Notes: generated from the letters alone by a model not told the origin. A stretch of DNA of 64,000 nucleotides from Narthecium ossifragum (GCA_963920575.1 OY986973.1:17284062-17348061); one strand, 5' to 3'; shown: positions 34,029-45,483, counted from the first letter of the stretch. Program-made: numbers and translations.

Positions 34029-36024
34029 TGTCGTGCCCCAACCCGTGAAAGCCCAACCATGCCGGGCATGTGACCCGGAACCTAACGAAACGCGGAAAAA
34101 TTTGACGAGGGTTCCCTCTAACCTATTGGTCTCTCTAGCAATTCACCAAAACACCCTCAATTTAAGACAAAATTTAAACAACATCGAACCCAAGATTACA
34201 AAACCCAAGTGAATTTAATATACATATCCTCGGAGAGGGGAAGATCCAAATACAACATTTACTCCCGTAGGAGGCTATCTAACAAAGGTTAAAGCAGTAA
34301 AAGATCGCCACCTCTCAGACTCCGCCTGGCGCCCCGCACCGCCAACCAACTGCCCGGTAGGGGCCACCGAAGAGGAGCTGGCGCCTGCAAAACGCAGCCT
34401 GGGTAGGAGTGAGCAACTAAGCTCAGCAGGGAAACTACACTACGACACACAGAAGGAAGAGGAAAACGCAACAGTGTCACCCTCAAGTAAGACCTGGGTG
34501 TATACAGAGTTCCCATAACCCCACCGCGTGTCCCTGAGGCCCATGATCAAGGTCTTCCAGAAGAACTGGTCACTTGTCAGGTCACACTCATTAAGAAGGA
34601 ACTAACACTGCTGGCCCAAAAGCAGGGAACGACACTGCAGGCGGGAAATGACACTACTGAGTAGGCAACCCCTCTACTCAAGGGTCAACACAGTGGGTGT
34701 CACGCCCCGGCCCAGAAAACCCATCCGGACCGGCACACGAGGGGGAACCTACATCTACTGACAACCAACAGGCGGGGACAGATACAATAAACAAAGGGCG
34801 GAAGTAAAGTTAACATTTACTATAACAAAACATTTTATATACATCAGAGCTATACAAATTTACAATTATCAAAAGAAATTACATCGCCAGGGATCTCCGC
34901 AAAAGCGCAACAAAAGCCCTCCTGGCCCTCAGACATGGTCGGCTGGCGATGCGCTACTGCAGGACGAACACCGGGGGCCCACAGGAGAAGCGCTAGTATC
35001 TGCACCTACAAACGACACGGTCCAGGTAGGAATGAGCCAAAGCTCAGCAGGGTTCTACTCTACGACACTCACAAGGAAGGCGACTCCAACCGTACTAACT
35101 CTATGCCAAGTGCTGAGGCCTGCCAGGGACCCCATAAATCCCGTCAATAACCCGAAGGGTACCTGTCCTCAGTACGTCCCTCCGACGGCCGCTGTTCAGG
35201 GGTGGACCACCTCCGACAATCCCTGACACAGGGTGGACAATGACGCTACCAGTAGGACACCCCTCTCCAAGCGGGATCTCCACGTTCGTCGGAACAACCG
35301 TGGTCACAACAACCATCTCTCAGCACTCAAAGCACAGAGCCAGTACAACCCCTAAACTCCAAATCAAAAGCTCAGTCCTACCAGAGAACCCACAAATCCC
35401 TTCGATACCCCCAGGGTTCCCGTCCAAAGTATGTCCTCCGATGGCCACTGCTCAAGGGTGGTCCACCTCCGATAGTCCCTGACACAGGGTGGACATGATG
35501 ACACTAGTAGGACACCCATGCCGGGGTATCGACAACCAACACTCAGCTATTGATACTGGAGTACTAGAGACAACCCCAAACCCACGCCCTAGCCTAACAT
35601 GCCTCTAATGCGCAGGAAAGTAAGACAAACACAGCAATATCAACAGGCTAATATAAAACAGTAAAGCATGCAATAATAATATAACAATATCAACAAGCAT
35701 CACAACAAGGGCACACCTTTGGCCCATTTATACTAAACACTCCCAAGGGTCATGACTCCCTTGGTTCACCACAAAGCGGTAAAAGAGGCATACGTGGCAT
35801 TACATTTATACTACACAATCCCGGGAGTCACCACCCTCCCGGTTCAACCACAAAGCTGTAAACAAAAAACAGTTTGTAATTATACTACTACACATGTCAG
35901 AAAGCTGTAAACAAAACCATCATAGCCAGCCCCGCGGGTAAAACCGCTAAAATCGCGAAAATCGCATGTATATGAGGCCTCGCGGGCAAAACAGCTTTAA
36001 ACAGGCGATTTGGCACAAGTTGGA

Positions 36025-36290
36025 TTGATCCAACACCTTTGGATTGATCCGAACTGGCCTTGGATCGACCCAATGAACTTGGATCGATCCAACTAGCGCT
36101 TGGATAAATCCAACTCACCCTTGGATCGATCCGGCTAGGAAAAAACAAAGAAAACATCCACGGTCGATCGATCCAATTCGGCCTTCGGATCGATCCAGCT
36201 AACCTTGGGATCGATCCAACTAGCCCTTGGATCGATCCGGCTCCCACCAATGAACAGGCTCGGATCGATCCAACACCTTTGGATCGATCC
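36025..36290. repeat. GGATCGATCC array, distal (nested solo LTR)
   Basis: About eleven units at roughly 20-24 bp intervals; spacers differ (for example AACACCTTT, AATGAACTT, AACTAGCGCTT). Downstream of TATA in LTR sense. Confidence 0.85.
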
Positions 36291-36667
36291 AACCAGGCCC
36301 TCCGGCCAGCTTCCGACGGCGAACACGGCCGGAAAATTGAGCCAAACTTCACCAAACTTGGTGAGTTGGTAGAGTCGATGCTCATGAAGCTACTCAAGGC
36401 TTCAAAACCGGAAAACATCGCCTATGCATGGAGATCTACACAAAACACATCTAAATCCGGCGAAAACAATGACGAACACGAGAAAAACCCAACGATGTCG
36501 TAGGTAGGAACCCTACCTCACAAGAGCTGCTTCAATCCATGAAGCAAGGCCTTGGATCTTCCTATCTCCTTTCGAGAAATCGCCGGAAACAAGCTCAGAA
36601 GCGGCGAGGTCGGGGAAAAAGAGAAGAAGAAGAAGTCGGCGCCTGTTCTTATACAGACGTCTCAGTG

Positions 36668-36780
36668 CGAGTCGGATCGATCCGACCTCCACCTCGGATC
36701 GATCCGAGCTCCACTGACGGCCACCATTCCCTAGTGCGAGTCGGATCGATCCGAAGTGGAGTTCGGATCGATCCAACCTG
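36668..36780. repeat. GGATCGATCC array, promoter-proximal (nested solo LTR)
   Basis: Four units; the nearest lies about 15 bp upstream of the minus-strand TATA box. Confidence 0.85.
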
Positions 36781-37663
36781 CGCTGGGAAGGGAAATTGGG
36801 CACAATTCAAGCCCAATTTTTGATCTCTCGATCCCGGGGTCCACCTAACCATCCTATTCAAACACATACATCAAAACAAGGCCTGTGTGTGCACACGCGG
36901 GTGAGAAACAAACCAACAAGACGCAATTTTTACCAAATTGCCCTTGCGGTTAACAACGAGCCACAGGAATAGAGGGACGGGTCCTCACAGTGGGACACCG
37001 GCTACACCTCAACATCCGACTCGTGGCTGACACGACCTCTACAATCATCAAGCATCAGGTGTACCAGTCATCTAGGCCTATCATCGAATTTGAGTGGACA
37101 CCACAATTCAAACCGGGTCCAAACTACCCAACCCAGGTCCTAGGGCTAAATCCGAGCTTCTAGCCTCGGGACGGCGACCCACATATCGCCCACGCCCTAA
37201 CCATGCAACTAATAAACAATAGAGATGCATGCGATGAACATACACATATAAACAGTTAAGGCATGCAGCAATATGTGAGGATAGCATAACACGGTCTGGG
37301 CTCGGCACACTGCCGGCCCGGGGTGGTGAACAGTTATTTAAGGTCTGGGACTGCTGCAGTAGTACACCACCAACTGCCAATCAGTTCACCAGCAACCTGC
37401 ATTGGGAAGCAGCCCCACAAACAATAGAGATAAACCACGCAGGTAAAAGCCCTCGACGCACGCCGGCATGCAAGGCTAAGGAAAGCTGTAGGGCCACTCG
37501 CCCGCTTATTCTAAACACCCCAGAAGTCATCACTCTCCTAGTTCACCACTACCCCTAATATGGGGCTAGCATGCTTAAGAGTATGTACAAGATATAAAGC
37601 TATAAGGAAACTGTACATACAAAGCCCCGCGGGCAAAACCAAGAAAACCCCTCTCTGTCCTCA

Positions 37664-38045
37664 AAGGATCGATCCTTTCCCTAAGAAGGATCGATCTTCC
37701 CAGTAACAGAGAGCTTCCTTCCCTGTCGAGCCAAAGATGATCGATCCTTCCTCCCAGGAAGATCGATCATCAGTGCGACAGAGAGCATCCTTCCATATCG
37801 TGTCAAGGATGATCGATCCTTCCTCCCAAGAAGATTCATCATCCTCGCGATAGAGGACATCCTCTTTGCCGCGCTAAGGAGGATCGATCCTTCCTCCCAG
37901 GAAGATCGATCCTCCTCGTGACAAAGGTAATCCTATGCTACCCAGGGCACAAGGATCGATCATCCTCACCCGATGATCGATCATACTCGAGTTCAGCATG
38001 ACCAACAATGAAGGATCGAGCTTTCTCCCAGAAAGATCGATCTTG
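37664..38045. repeat. GATCGATC array, distal (Tekay-type LTR)
   Basis: At least ten exact GATCGATC cores, flanked by AAG/CTTCC-type arms that make 10-14 bp palindromes. Longest array in the window. Confidence 0.85.
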
Positions 38046-38448
38046 TTGGGTTCTCCGGCAAACCTCCGGCGAAAAATACCATCGGAAAACTCCACCAAAT
38101 CCCACAAAACCCTGGGATATGTTAGTACGAAGGACCATGAGTCCAAAACCGGTGGAAATACTACAAACTAACATGTATTCAGTGAGATCTAAGCAAAACA
38201 AAACACAATCAACTCAAAACTCACAAAACTGGAAACCAAACGTAGGCATGATCCCTACCTAGGCAATAACTGCTTCAATCCCAGCTGCTAGGCCTTGGAT
38301 CGTCCAAATCTCTCCAAAATACGGCGTCTCTGAGCTCAAGAACGCGAATTTCAAAAGGGATTCAAGGAAGAGGGTTAAGTCCGTTTTATAGACAAACGAA
38401 CTGAGCTATCTTTCATTACGATCACACATTGACTTTCTGGTATTAAAA

Positions 38449-38480
38449 GATCGATCTTCTAGTAAGGAAAGATTGATCTC
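38449..38480. repeat. AAGATCGATCTT motifs, promoter-proximal (Tekay-type LTR)
   Basis: Two units (one degenerate) about 60 bp upstream of the minus-strand TATA box. Confidence 0.65.
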
Positions 38481-38690
38481 TTAGTGCAGAAAGCTAGACT
38501 TGGGCTAAAAGCTTAAGCTCAAGCCCGAATCTTTCGATCCCGGGTCCACCTAACCTTTCTAATCAAACACTAACACAAACATGATCAGTGTGTGCACACA
38601 CGGGTGTGAAACAAACCAACAAGACGTAATTTACCAAATTGCCCTTACGGTCTACAACGAGCCACATGGGTAGAGGGGCATGTCCTCACA

Positions 38691-38848
38691 TCCTATTACC
38701 CTTAAAGGAAATCTCGTCCCGAGATTCGATAAAGGTAGGGCTCGGAAACAACAAAACAACTACACTAGAAGACATGACAAAGGGTACCTCGAGAAGAAAA
38801 CAACTACGGAAACCCCTACCGCATGCACACCTCGCGCTCCCAGGTCAT
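38691..38848 (-). pseudogene. 3' end of chromovirus pol, truncated
   Basis: Mirror of 9095-9225: the minus strand reads GAGCGCGAGG.GTGCATGCGG, the stop-proximal TTTTCTTCTCGAGGTAC, then TCTCGGGACGAGATTTCC and AAGGGTAATAGGA up to the LTR. The remaining pol has been lost at about 38848. Confidence 0.75.
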
Positions 38849-40635
38849 ATACCATATGGATTATATATATACACATAAGAACAGAAAGAGACAAGAATTA
38901 TAAGCTAGAATTAAAACTCATGAACAAAGACCACGAGAGAATGATCACATGACCATCAAGTAGCCATTGCCTTCTTTCATCATCATTGCGTCCATATTGA
39001 CTCAAGAAATACTAGTGTTAAGAGGATTTCATTCACTTGAAGAAGCCATCAAAGTGTTTGATGAGACATTATGCAGTTGCTATACACTACCAATAATCAC
39101 TCTAAAGAAAGCCAACTTCATATATATGATTCTCCTGATATCTCGGGATTTCATTGTCTTCGCTAAAGTACATTCCTACTATCTTGCTTTTGAAGCCTAA
39201 AGAGCTCATCAAACTATTAGTTAGGACCTTAGAAACATTTCATCTCCATTAATTCTTTTCTTTCCTTGACTAAGAAACTGTGACAGTTTGATCTATATAT
39301 TCTTGCTTACTAAGTTTTTCTTGAGTTAGGGTTCCCTCAAAGGAATTAATTTGAGTGACCCTCCTTTCTAACACTATTAATTCATGTAATCCATCTACCA
39401 TTCTATTTTTTTAGATTGCTTTAGGTCTGGCTTAGTGAAGCTAATCATATTAAGTTGATGTATTTTTGAAGAAAGAATTGTGCGTTTCTAAGCTTCTTAT
39501 CCTATTATTGTTTTCTTTATTTGCTTCTAGATTGTACTAATGTAATGAATAGTTTGTATTACTATTTCTCACGGAATTTAATCCGATACCAGGAAAACTA
39601 CCATACTGTCAAGGCTACTAATGTAATTAATGGTTTCTAATGTAATTCATGGGTTCTAATGAAATTTTAAACTTGTAATTATGTAACAGTGTGCAGATTG
39701 AAATCCTGAATATATGCTAAAGTGAACATCAATTCTTTTGAATATGCTATCTGCCTGAAAAATTGCTTGTAGATGGAACTGTACATTTCTAATGTAAGCA
39801 TGAATTGCCTGCTAATGTAAGCATTAATTGCTTGTTAATGTAAATGGTTTGGTGGTGATGATTAAATTTCAGATTCATCTTGGATGGAAGTATAGCTTTC
39901 TTGGTCAAAAAGATGTTGGAGCATATGAACAATGGGGCCTACATTTTGAACATGCTAGAAGTGACAAGACAAGACAAGAGGTGTGACAGGTTGTTTATCA
40001 TGGAAAGAAATATATTGTCTGCATGTTAGATATTTTTACATTCTCTGCATTCCTATACAATGACATGAAGGTGTATAATGAGAACAGTGACTGAGGAGGT
40101 GTGAGTAGTTGTGGTTGATGCTTTGTGGTAGTTTCTATTGGATTTCATCAAATAGTCTGAGGTATGCAAATGTCTCTGTAGCTTCTGAGCTTATTGTTGC
40201 TAGATTGTGTGTTTGCTTTTATTGCTTAAAACAGTTTTATGTGTTTGATTTAGTTGTATTTAATAGAATAACATTTGTCTACTATTAGGTATGCATTTTA
40301 CACAGTGTGTTTCAAATTCAGCTTGATATCCGTAGATTTTCAGTTCAACACCCACATTGTTGGGGCCTGCAGTTGCTTTAAAAACAAAATGTGTAAAATG
40401 AGCTGGATCTGGGATTAGAAAAGACCACCATTACTTGAAAGGGAGAGATTAGCACATATGCCTCATAGTTTTTTGAATAACAACTGACTTTAAACTATGC
40501 GAAGGCGGGATGTACATAATCTCTAGCTTGCTGGATTCGATGAGGTAAAGATACTTGAATTGTTGTTGCTTGTTGCTAGAAGCCGAGTTTACTATAAAAA
40601 GTCATATTTTTGTTGACTTTGGTGACTTTATCACT
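38849..40635. other. AT-rich region upstream of the Harbinger gene
   Basis: No convincing ORF. A degenerate CTAATGTAA word recurs at least six times between 39535 and 39840. No terminal inverted repeat for the Harbinger element was found here. Confidence 0.4.
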
Positions 40636-40696
40636 TTGGATCGATCCAGAGTTCACAGTGGATCGATCCAAAGTGAAGCTGGATCGATCCAGAGTC
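40636..40696. repeat. GGATCGATCC triplet upstream of the Harbinger transposase
   Basis: Three exact copies in 61 bp at about 23-bp spacing, each with an AG-rich spacer (CAGAGTTCACAGT, AAAGTGAAGCT). A TATA-like CTTATATAATA follows at 40888-40898, then the coding start at 40930. This is the only array outside an LTR. Confidence 0.85.
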
Positions 40697-40929
40697 TGGA
40701 ATGTTCTAATAATAACATGCAAAGTGGATGTAGATAAGAACATGCTTATTTTGGAAGTCAGCATATAGGATATTTATTTAGGATCAACAAACCAAAAATA
40801 AAATAAAAGGAATTAATATCATAGTACTCTGTCAAATTGAGGGGGGAGGGGGGATAGAGAAAAATTATGTGGAAATCACATTGTTGGCTTATATAATATT
40901 ACAACACATGTTTCATTTTGTAGACAGAA

Positions 40930-42270
40930 ATGAGTTTTTTGTCGTATGAGAGCTCATCGGGGTCATCAAAAGAGGAGGACATGGTTATTCAGATGGCTCT
41001 AGAAGATTGCCCATCTTCTTCGCAAAGGCCAGCTCCGGTGCCATGCCGCACTAGGCCTTTCACCGGACATCAACTAATCAATGACATCATGGATGGTCAT
41101 GAAACAAGATGTCCAGAATTGTTTAGGATGTCAAAAAAAGTGTTTCGCGACTTATGTGGTGTATTGGAGGCACGAGGTTTGATTAACGACACATTCAACG
41201 TGTCAAGCAGAGAGCAACTTGCAATCTATCTTCACGGGATTGGACATGGAGTTTCAAACAGAGTGCTAGCTGAGACATTTCAGCATTCTGGAGAAACAAT
41301 AAGTCAAATTTTCAATCGCATACTGGATGGTGTCGTAGAATTAAGACCTGAATACATGCAACTCCCTAGAGATAATGTCGCCGTCCACCGCCTATTTGAG
41401 GGGAGTTCTGTTTGGGCCGCATTTAAGGTAAAATGCATGAATATAATCTTAATGTGGTACATTCTAGCGTGTGCTTGGTCTTAATGCAACAAGTGTATTT
41501 CGCAGAATACTATTGGTGCAATTGATGGAACGTATATTCCTGCAATTGTTAGTAGAGACCTACAACCGCGGTTTCGTAACCGTAAGGGGTTTACATCGCA
41601 AAATGTTATGGGAGTTGTGGACTTTGATCTACAATTTCTCCTTGTCATTACCGGCTGGGAAGGTTCAGCGGTAGATATGCGTGTCTTAAATCAGGCAATT
41701 GAAGATGGCGACCTCACAGTTCCAGAAGGTCTTAGTCTCATGAACTTCCACCATTATATTTGCTCTCAATGACTTGATCTAATGGTGATAATGCGATAAC
41801 TTACAGGTAAATCCTACTTAGTTGATTCTGGTTATGCAAATTCAAGAAAGTTTCTGGCGCCATACAGAGGATCACGATATCATATCAGTGAATTTGAAAA
41901 TGTCCGCAGTGGCCGCACTAATAGATACAGTAGCTATAAGGACATATACAACCATCGTCATGCAAAATTGCGCAATCACGTTGAAAGGGCATTTGGAGTT
42001 ATGAAGCAAAGATTTAAGATACTACGAATAATGCAGCCATATCCCTGGTTAGCACAATGCAAGATAGTAATGACGTGTTGCATACTTCATAACTATATCA
42101 TAACAAATCATAAATGTGATAGTTTTTTACGAGGATCTGTTGCTACGGAACCTGCAGTAGCTAATGATTATGAACATCTGCATGGACATCCACAATCTAT
42201 GTCCCAGTTAGAAGAATCTCGTGAGGGTGATTTATTACGTGATAGATATGCAACAGATGTGGGTGAATAG
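40930..42270 (+). CDS. PIF/Harbinger transposase, three exons
   Basis: DDE transposase for cut-and-paste of PIF/Harbinger elements; acts in the nucleus. Predicted exons 40930-41427, 41506-41728 and 41807-42270 join to 394 codons. Introns have GT-AG ends (GTAAAATG...TTTCGCAG; GTCTTAGT...ACTTACAG). Residues 42-140 match the DUF8040-type N-terminal domain (GHETRCPELFRM, FQHSGETISQIF). Residues 169-330 are DDE_Tnp_4: IGAIDGTYIPA (Asp173), RNRKGFTSQNVMGVVDFD, GWEGSA, VDSGYAN (Asp247), NHVERAFGVMKQRF (Glu300). All three catalytic residues are present with no stop or frameshift. TAG at 42268-42270 directly precedes another strong donor (see 42439). An upstream acceptor-like TTTTGTAG at 40916-40923 suggests a 5' UTR intron. 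Confidence 0.9.
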
Positions 42271-42438
42271 GTGAGGTTTGTATAGTATATAATTGACTGC
42301 TTAACACATGTGTTTATCTTATCTATAAAAGTATTTAATTGTAAACTTTCCTTCATTCGAGTATTTTAGTTATTATATTTGATGATGCTATTCATTGCGG
42401 GACTACTATTAAATTGCATTGTAAATTATTTTTCACAG

Positions 42439-42687
42439 ATGAGTTATTATGTGGTCTACAGAGGTCGGATGACAGGAATCTATGCAACGTGGCATGAGTG
42501 TCATACACAAGTCGACAAGTACCCAAGTGCATGTTACCGTAAATTTAAATCTTTGGATGAAGCATCACAATCTTTTGAAGATTACAACTTGCAATCTTAC
42601 GAGGAAGTGGCGACGATATCTTACGCGAAGTCCAACGCAACACATGTTGTCCCGTGTCCGCTATTTCTTCTACCGTTTGCTACCTAA
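42439..42687 (+). CDS. RNase H1 N-terminal/viroplasmin-type (HBD) domain ORF or exon
   Basis: 82 codons. Residues 1-48 fit the fold that binds RNA-DNA hybrids in RNase H1 N-termini and in viroplasmin-like proteins: YYVVYRGRMTGIYATW, then HECHTQV, YRKFKSLDEA. The ATG follows TATTTTTCACAG, a good splice acceptor. The matching donor TAG/GTGAGG lies at 42270/42271, giving a 168-nt intron. Splicing places this exon in the same frame as the transposase, separated only by the TAG codon. It may be a separate accessory ORF or the former C-terminus of the transposase. The domain call is strong; the gene model is inference. Confidence 0.6.
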   Translation: MSYYVVYRGRMTGIYATWHECHTQVDKYPSACYRKFKSLDEASQSFEDYNLQSYEEVATISYAKSNATHVVPCPLFLLPFAT

Positions 42688-42689
42688 TT

Positions 42690-43734
42690 GTTGCGATATT
42701 TGTTATCATATTTGCTATTTTCATGTTACATTGATGTATCTGACTTAGCAAAGAAGTTTAATATGTCATGGCGCAGTTCGATTTATTCGCTACTGGAGTA
42801 AAGTATGGCCAATTCTACCTAAATGGCGAAGAAACCTTTTTCTATCCTGTATTTTGTAATAAATGTTTATGATGGCCCTCGGTTATAAAACCGTTCAATT
42901 GAGTCACTATGTTTTATGAACCATGTCAATGTAGCTTTTATGTCCGGTCGCCGTTAGCGGTCTGACGGGATTGACAAGTTTTGACTAAATTAAATATAGT
43001 TTGACATGTTTATGCTAATGTAAACTAGTTTTGTTAGTAATTTAATTTCGACCGATTTTGATGAAAATGACATACGTGTTTATAACAGTGTACATTAGTC
43101 AAAACAAAAATCAAGTAAGCTAATATTAGTCAAAATTGGTCAAAATTGCCTTACGCCGTTAGATTCAAAACGGCGTGCTTGCCAGCTGATGGCTATGGTG
43201 CGATCCATCTTCGTGTCCGCAGTGGATGGAGGCCACGTGTACGCCGCCGCCAGCAACAACGGCCTCAACATCGCTTTGCAATACGATCCGGTGGAAGCAT
43301 CGAACAGGACGGGGTGGGGTGGTAATATTATACTTTATTATAATATATTATACTCTATTATATGCAACAATCTAATCATATAAAATTTGTACGGTTTACA
43401 CAAAAATACCAAAAGTGAACTTAATCATTTATTAAAATATTATAATCTAAAACACGAAGCATCGCTTGATTTTCATAATTCATGATCAATATCTCAAATT
43501 ATTCTAATTCAGGGCATTTTCGGTATTTAATATTAATCAATTATAATTCTTACACTTATTCCACCTTTTACATCCAAACACCATTTCCTTAACCCCACTT
43601 TTCTAACCCCAAAAACCCAACCCTACTACCAAACACCAAAAGTAGAATAACTTTATCTCCACTCATTAACCCCACTTTTCTAACCCCAAAATCTCTTAAC
43701 CCAGAATAGCTTAACCCAATACCAAACGAGGGCA
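42690..43734. other. Non-coding 3' region with MITE-like pieces
   Basis: 42876-43175 has CGCCGTTAG words on both strands and TTGACTAAT/ATTAGTCAA inverted pieces, like a decayed MITE. 43567-43733 holds a 25-bp direct repeat (TAACCCCACTTTTCTAACCC at 43593 and 43665) and ends CCAAACGAGGGC, which reversed (GCCCTCGTTTGG) looks like a Harbinger-type terminus. No left partner was found. Confidence 0.4.
43186..43315 (+). pseudogene. Possible captured coding fragment, unidentified
   Basis: 130 bp of GC-rich sequence amid AT-rich DNA, open in one frame (MVRSIFVSAVDGGHVYAAAS then NNGLNIALQYDP). Composition and codon pattern look like a plant exon. I do not recognise the family. Confidence 0.3.
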
Positions 43735-44738
43735 CATGAGATTCTCTATAGTTTGGTGCTAGTTTTGAAGCAAAATCAAAAGTATGGAAGCTGAAATTCA
43801 AAACCTGAATAAATTAATTGTTGATGTGGCATAAACCGACCCAACCTAGCGGACTGGAGAGCTGGATTTGTTTTGAGTCCGATGGATCGCGTAGATGACA
43901 TCTTTAGTATGGAAAATTAGAGTTTAAGTCAAGTTACGACTCCTAAACCCTATTATGGAGTTGCATTTATAAATAGGGTCATTTCAGGCCGAGTTTCTCA
44001 TCTTTTCGACTATCTTTGGAAAAGGAAAGAGAAGATGGCGAGGATGCGGATGGTGACAACTTCCTATTCCAAGTCGATGGCGTTCATCCAAAAGATGAGT
44101 TACTAATTATTGTACTTAAAATTATTCATTAAACCCTAGCGTAGTTTTCTATCTTCTTTGGTTTGAATCTTGTAATCTTCTCAAGGCATGATTCTATGAT
44201 TATGTTTTTCATTGTTAATAGAGTTGAAGGAACAGAGTCCCCTTGACGTATTTTCAGTCCTATATGATTTCTGTGATTGATTATAGAGAATCATAGGATG
44301 ATTTTAATATGATTTATGATTTTCTTTTGAGATAGGCTATGCTATGCTAGGATATGTTATGCTAAGATCATTAGAAGTAGAATAAAGTAAGGTAATTGTA
44401 GGATAGAAGACAACCTATGCCAAAAAAGGATAACTAGAGAAGATTGAAATCGAAACTAAGGCGGATTGAGTAATTCCTAAGTCATATCCATTGATTCAAA
44501 TTGATCATCTTTAATTGCTTTTCTTAGATAGTTTTAGTTAATTCAAACATGTCATTGATTCTTTTGCTTAGGTTTAGGGTTTTGAGAATTGATTTCAATC
44601 TTTCCTGGTAAATTCTCTGTGGTTCGACTCCGGACTTCACCGCTATTTTTAGCTAATAGTGAAGTGATTGAATAAGGATTATAAATTTAATATTTTATTG
44701 AGTTTGCAACATTTTAACGACACGTTCGCAACACATCA
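43735..44738 (+). repeat. Athila-like LTR F, second part
   Basis: Continues the LTR from about the CTGATGGATTG...CAGTTTTGAAG region of related copies to its end ACACGTTCGCAACACATCA. The left boundary is approximate. Contains the family stretch around TGGCGTTCATCCAAAAGATG near 44080. Confidence 0.75.
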
Positions 44739-45143
44739 GCTACTCCTTAGCCACAACACCAAGCCAACCAAAGCAATTATCATAACACCAGCTATGAACC
44801 GAGATCCCCATAGCTACCAGAAGCTACTCCCATACTAGCCTCGATTTGGGACAATCAAAGAAAAGGTGTTCAAGAGTCTCCTGTGCTTGATAACACCTCA
44901 GGCAGAACCATCGGATGTCAGCCGGGCATTCCACAAATTGGCTAATGTCTCCGGTGAGCCAACCTCCAAAGAAACAACATGATATGCGGCCCAGTCGACA
45001 CCTTCCAAACCGACCACCACCACTTTCTCAAACAGTACCCCAATGGCTCCCTCCTTTTAGTATCAGGGAACTCAGAGCAAGACAAGGTGGAGATAACATC
45101 GGATGGGTTCCATCACCAAATGTAACTTCAATAGCATGACGCC
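44739..45143 (-). pseudogene. LINE zinc-binding (zf-RVT) segment
   Basis: Minus-strand frame reads PADIRWFCLRCYQAQETLEH then LFFDCPKSRLVWE, a C..C...H...C motif of the region between RT and RNase H in plant L1 elements. Stops are present. Confidence 0.75.
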
Positions 45144-45355
45144 TGTGAGGACCCGTTCCTCTATTCCTGTGGCTCGTTGTTGACCGCAAGGGCAATTTGG
45201 TAAATTACGCCTTGTTGGTTTGTTTTACACCCGCGTGTGCACACACATGCCTTGTTTTGGTGTATGTGTTTGAATAGGATGGTTAGGTGGACCCCGGGAT
45301 TGAGAGATCCAAAATTGGGCTTGAACCGGGCCCAATTTCCCTTCCCAGCGCAAGT

Positions 45356-45455
45356 TGGATCGATCCGAACTCCACTTCGGATCGATCCGACTCGCACTAG
45401 GGAAGAGTTTCCGCTAGTGGAGTCGGATCAATCCGAGGTGGAGTTCGGATCGATC
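45356..45455. repeat. GGATCGATCC array, promoter-proximal (LTR E)
   Basis: Four units (one GGATCAATCC) ending about 20 bp before the TATA box. Confidence 0.85.
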
Positions 45456-45473
45456 CGAAGCGCACTGAGGCGT

Positions 45474-45483
45474 CTGTATAAGA
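45474..45483 (+). promoter_or_regulatory. TATA box of LTR E
   Basis: CTGTATAAGA; the same sequence is found reversed in the nested solo LTR (36645-36656). Confidence 0.6.

Larger units (their letters stand above)
34698..36989 (-). mobile_element. Solo LTR, Tekay-type, nested
   Basis: 2292 bp with perfect TSD GTGGG (34693-34697 and 36990-36994). Closely related to LTR E (45144-47538): both share an internal duplication with GTAGGACACCC (35256 and 35505 here) and GGATCGATCC arrays. Minus-strand TATA CTGTATAAGAAC at 36645-36656. Confidence 0.92.
34029..38690 (-). repeat. 3' LTR of a Tekay-type chromovirus, split by a nested solo LTR
   Basis: Minus strand TGTGAGGACATGCCCC...GGGCACGACA. Without the nested LTR it is about 2.36 kb. 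It is followed at 38691-38848 by the 3' end of pol, which gives the orientation. It carries palindrome arrays at 37664-38045 and 38449-38480 and a TATA box (CTATAAAACG, minus) near 38382-38391. Left flank is ACTTT (34024-34028); no matching copy exists because the 5' part of the element is gone. Confidence 0.85.

Noticed and set aside
36025..36290. CRISPR-like look of palindromic repeats with unique spacers
   Set aside because: Repeats are only about 10 bp, spacing is irregular, they lie inside LTRs of a plant genome, and no cas-like genes exist here.
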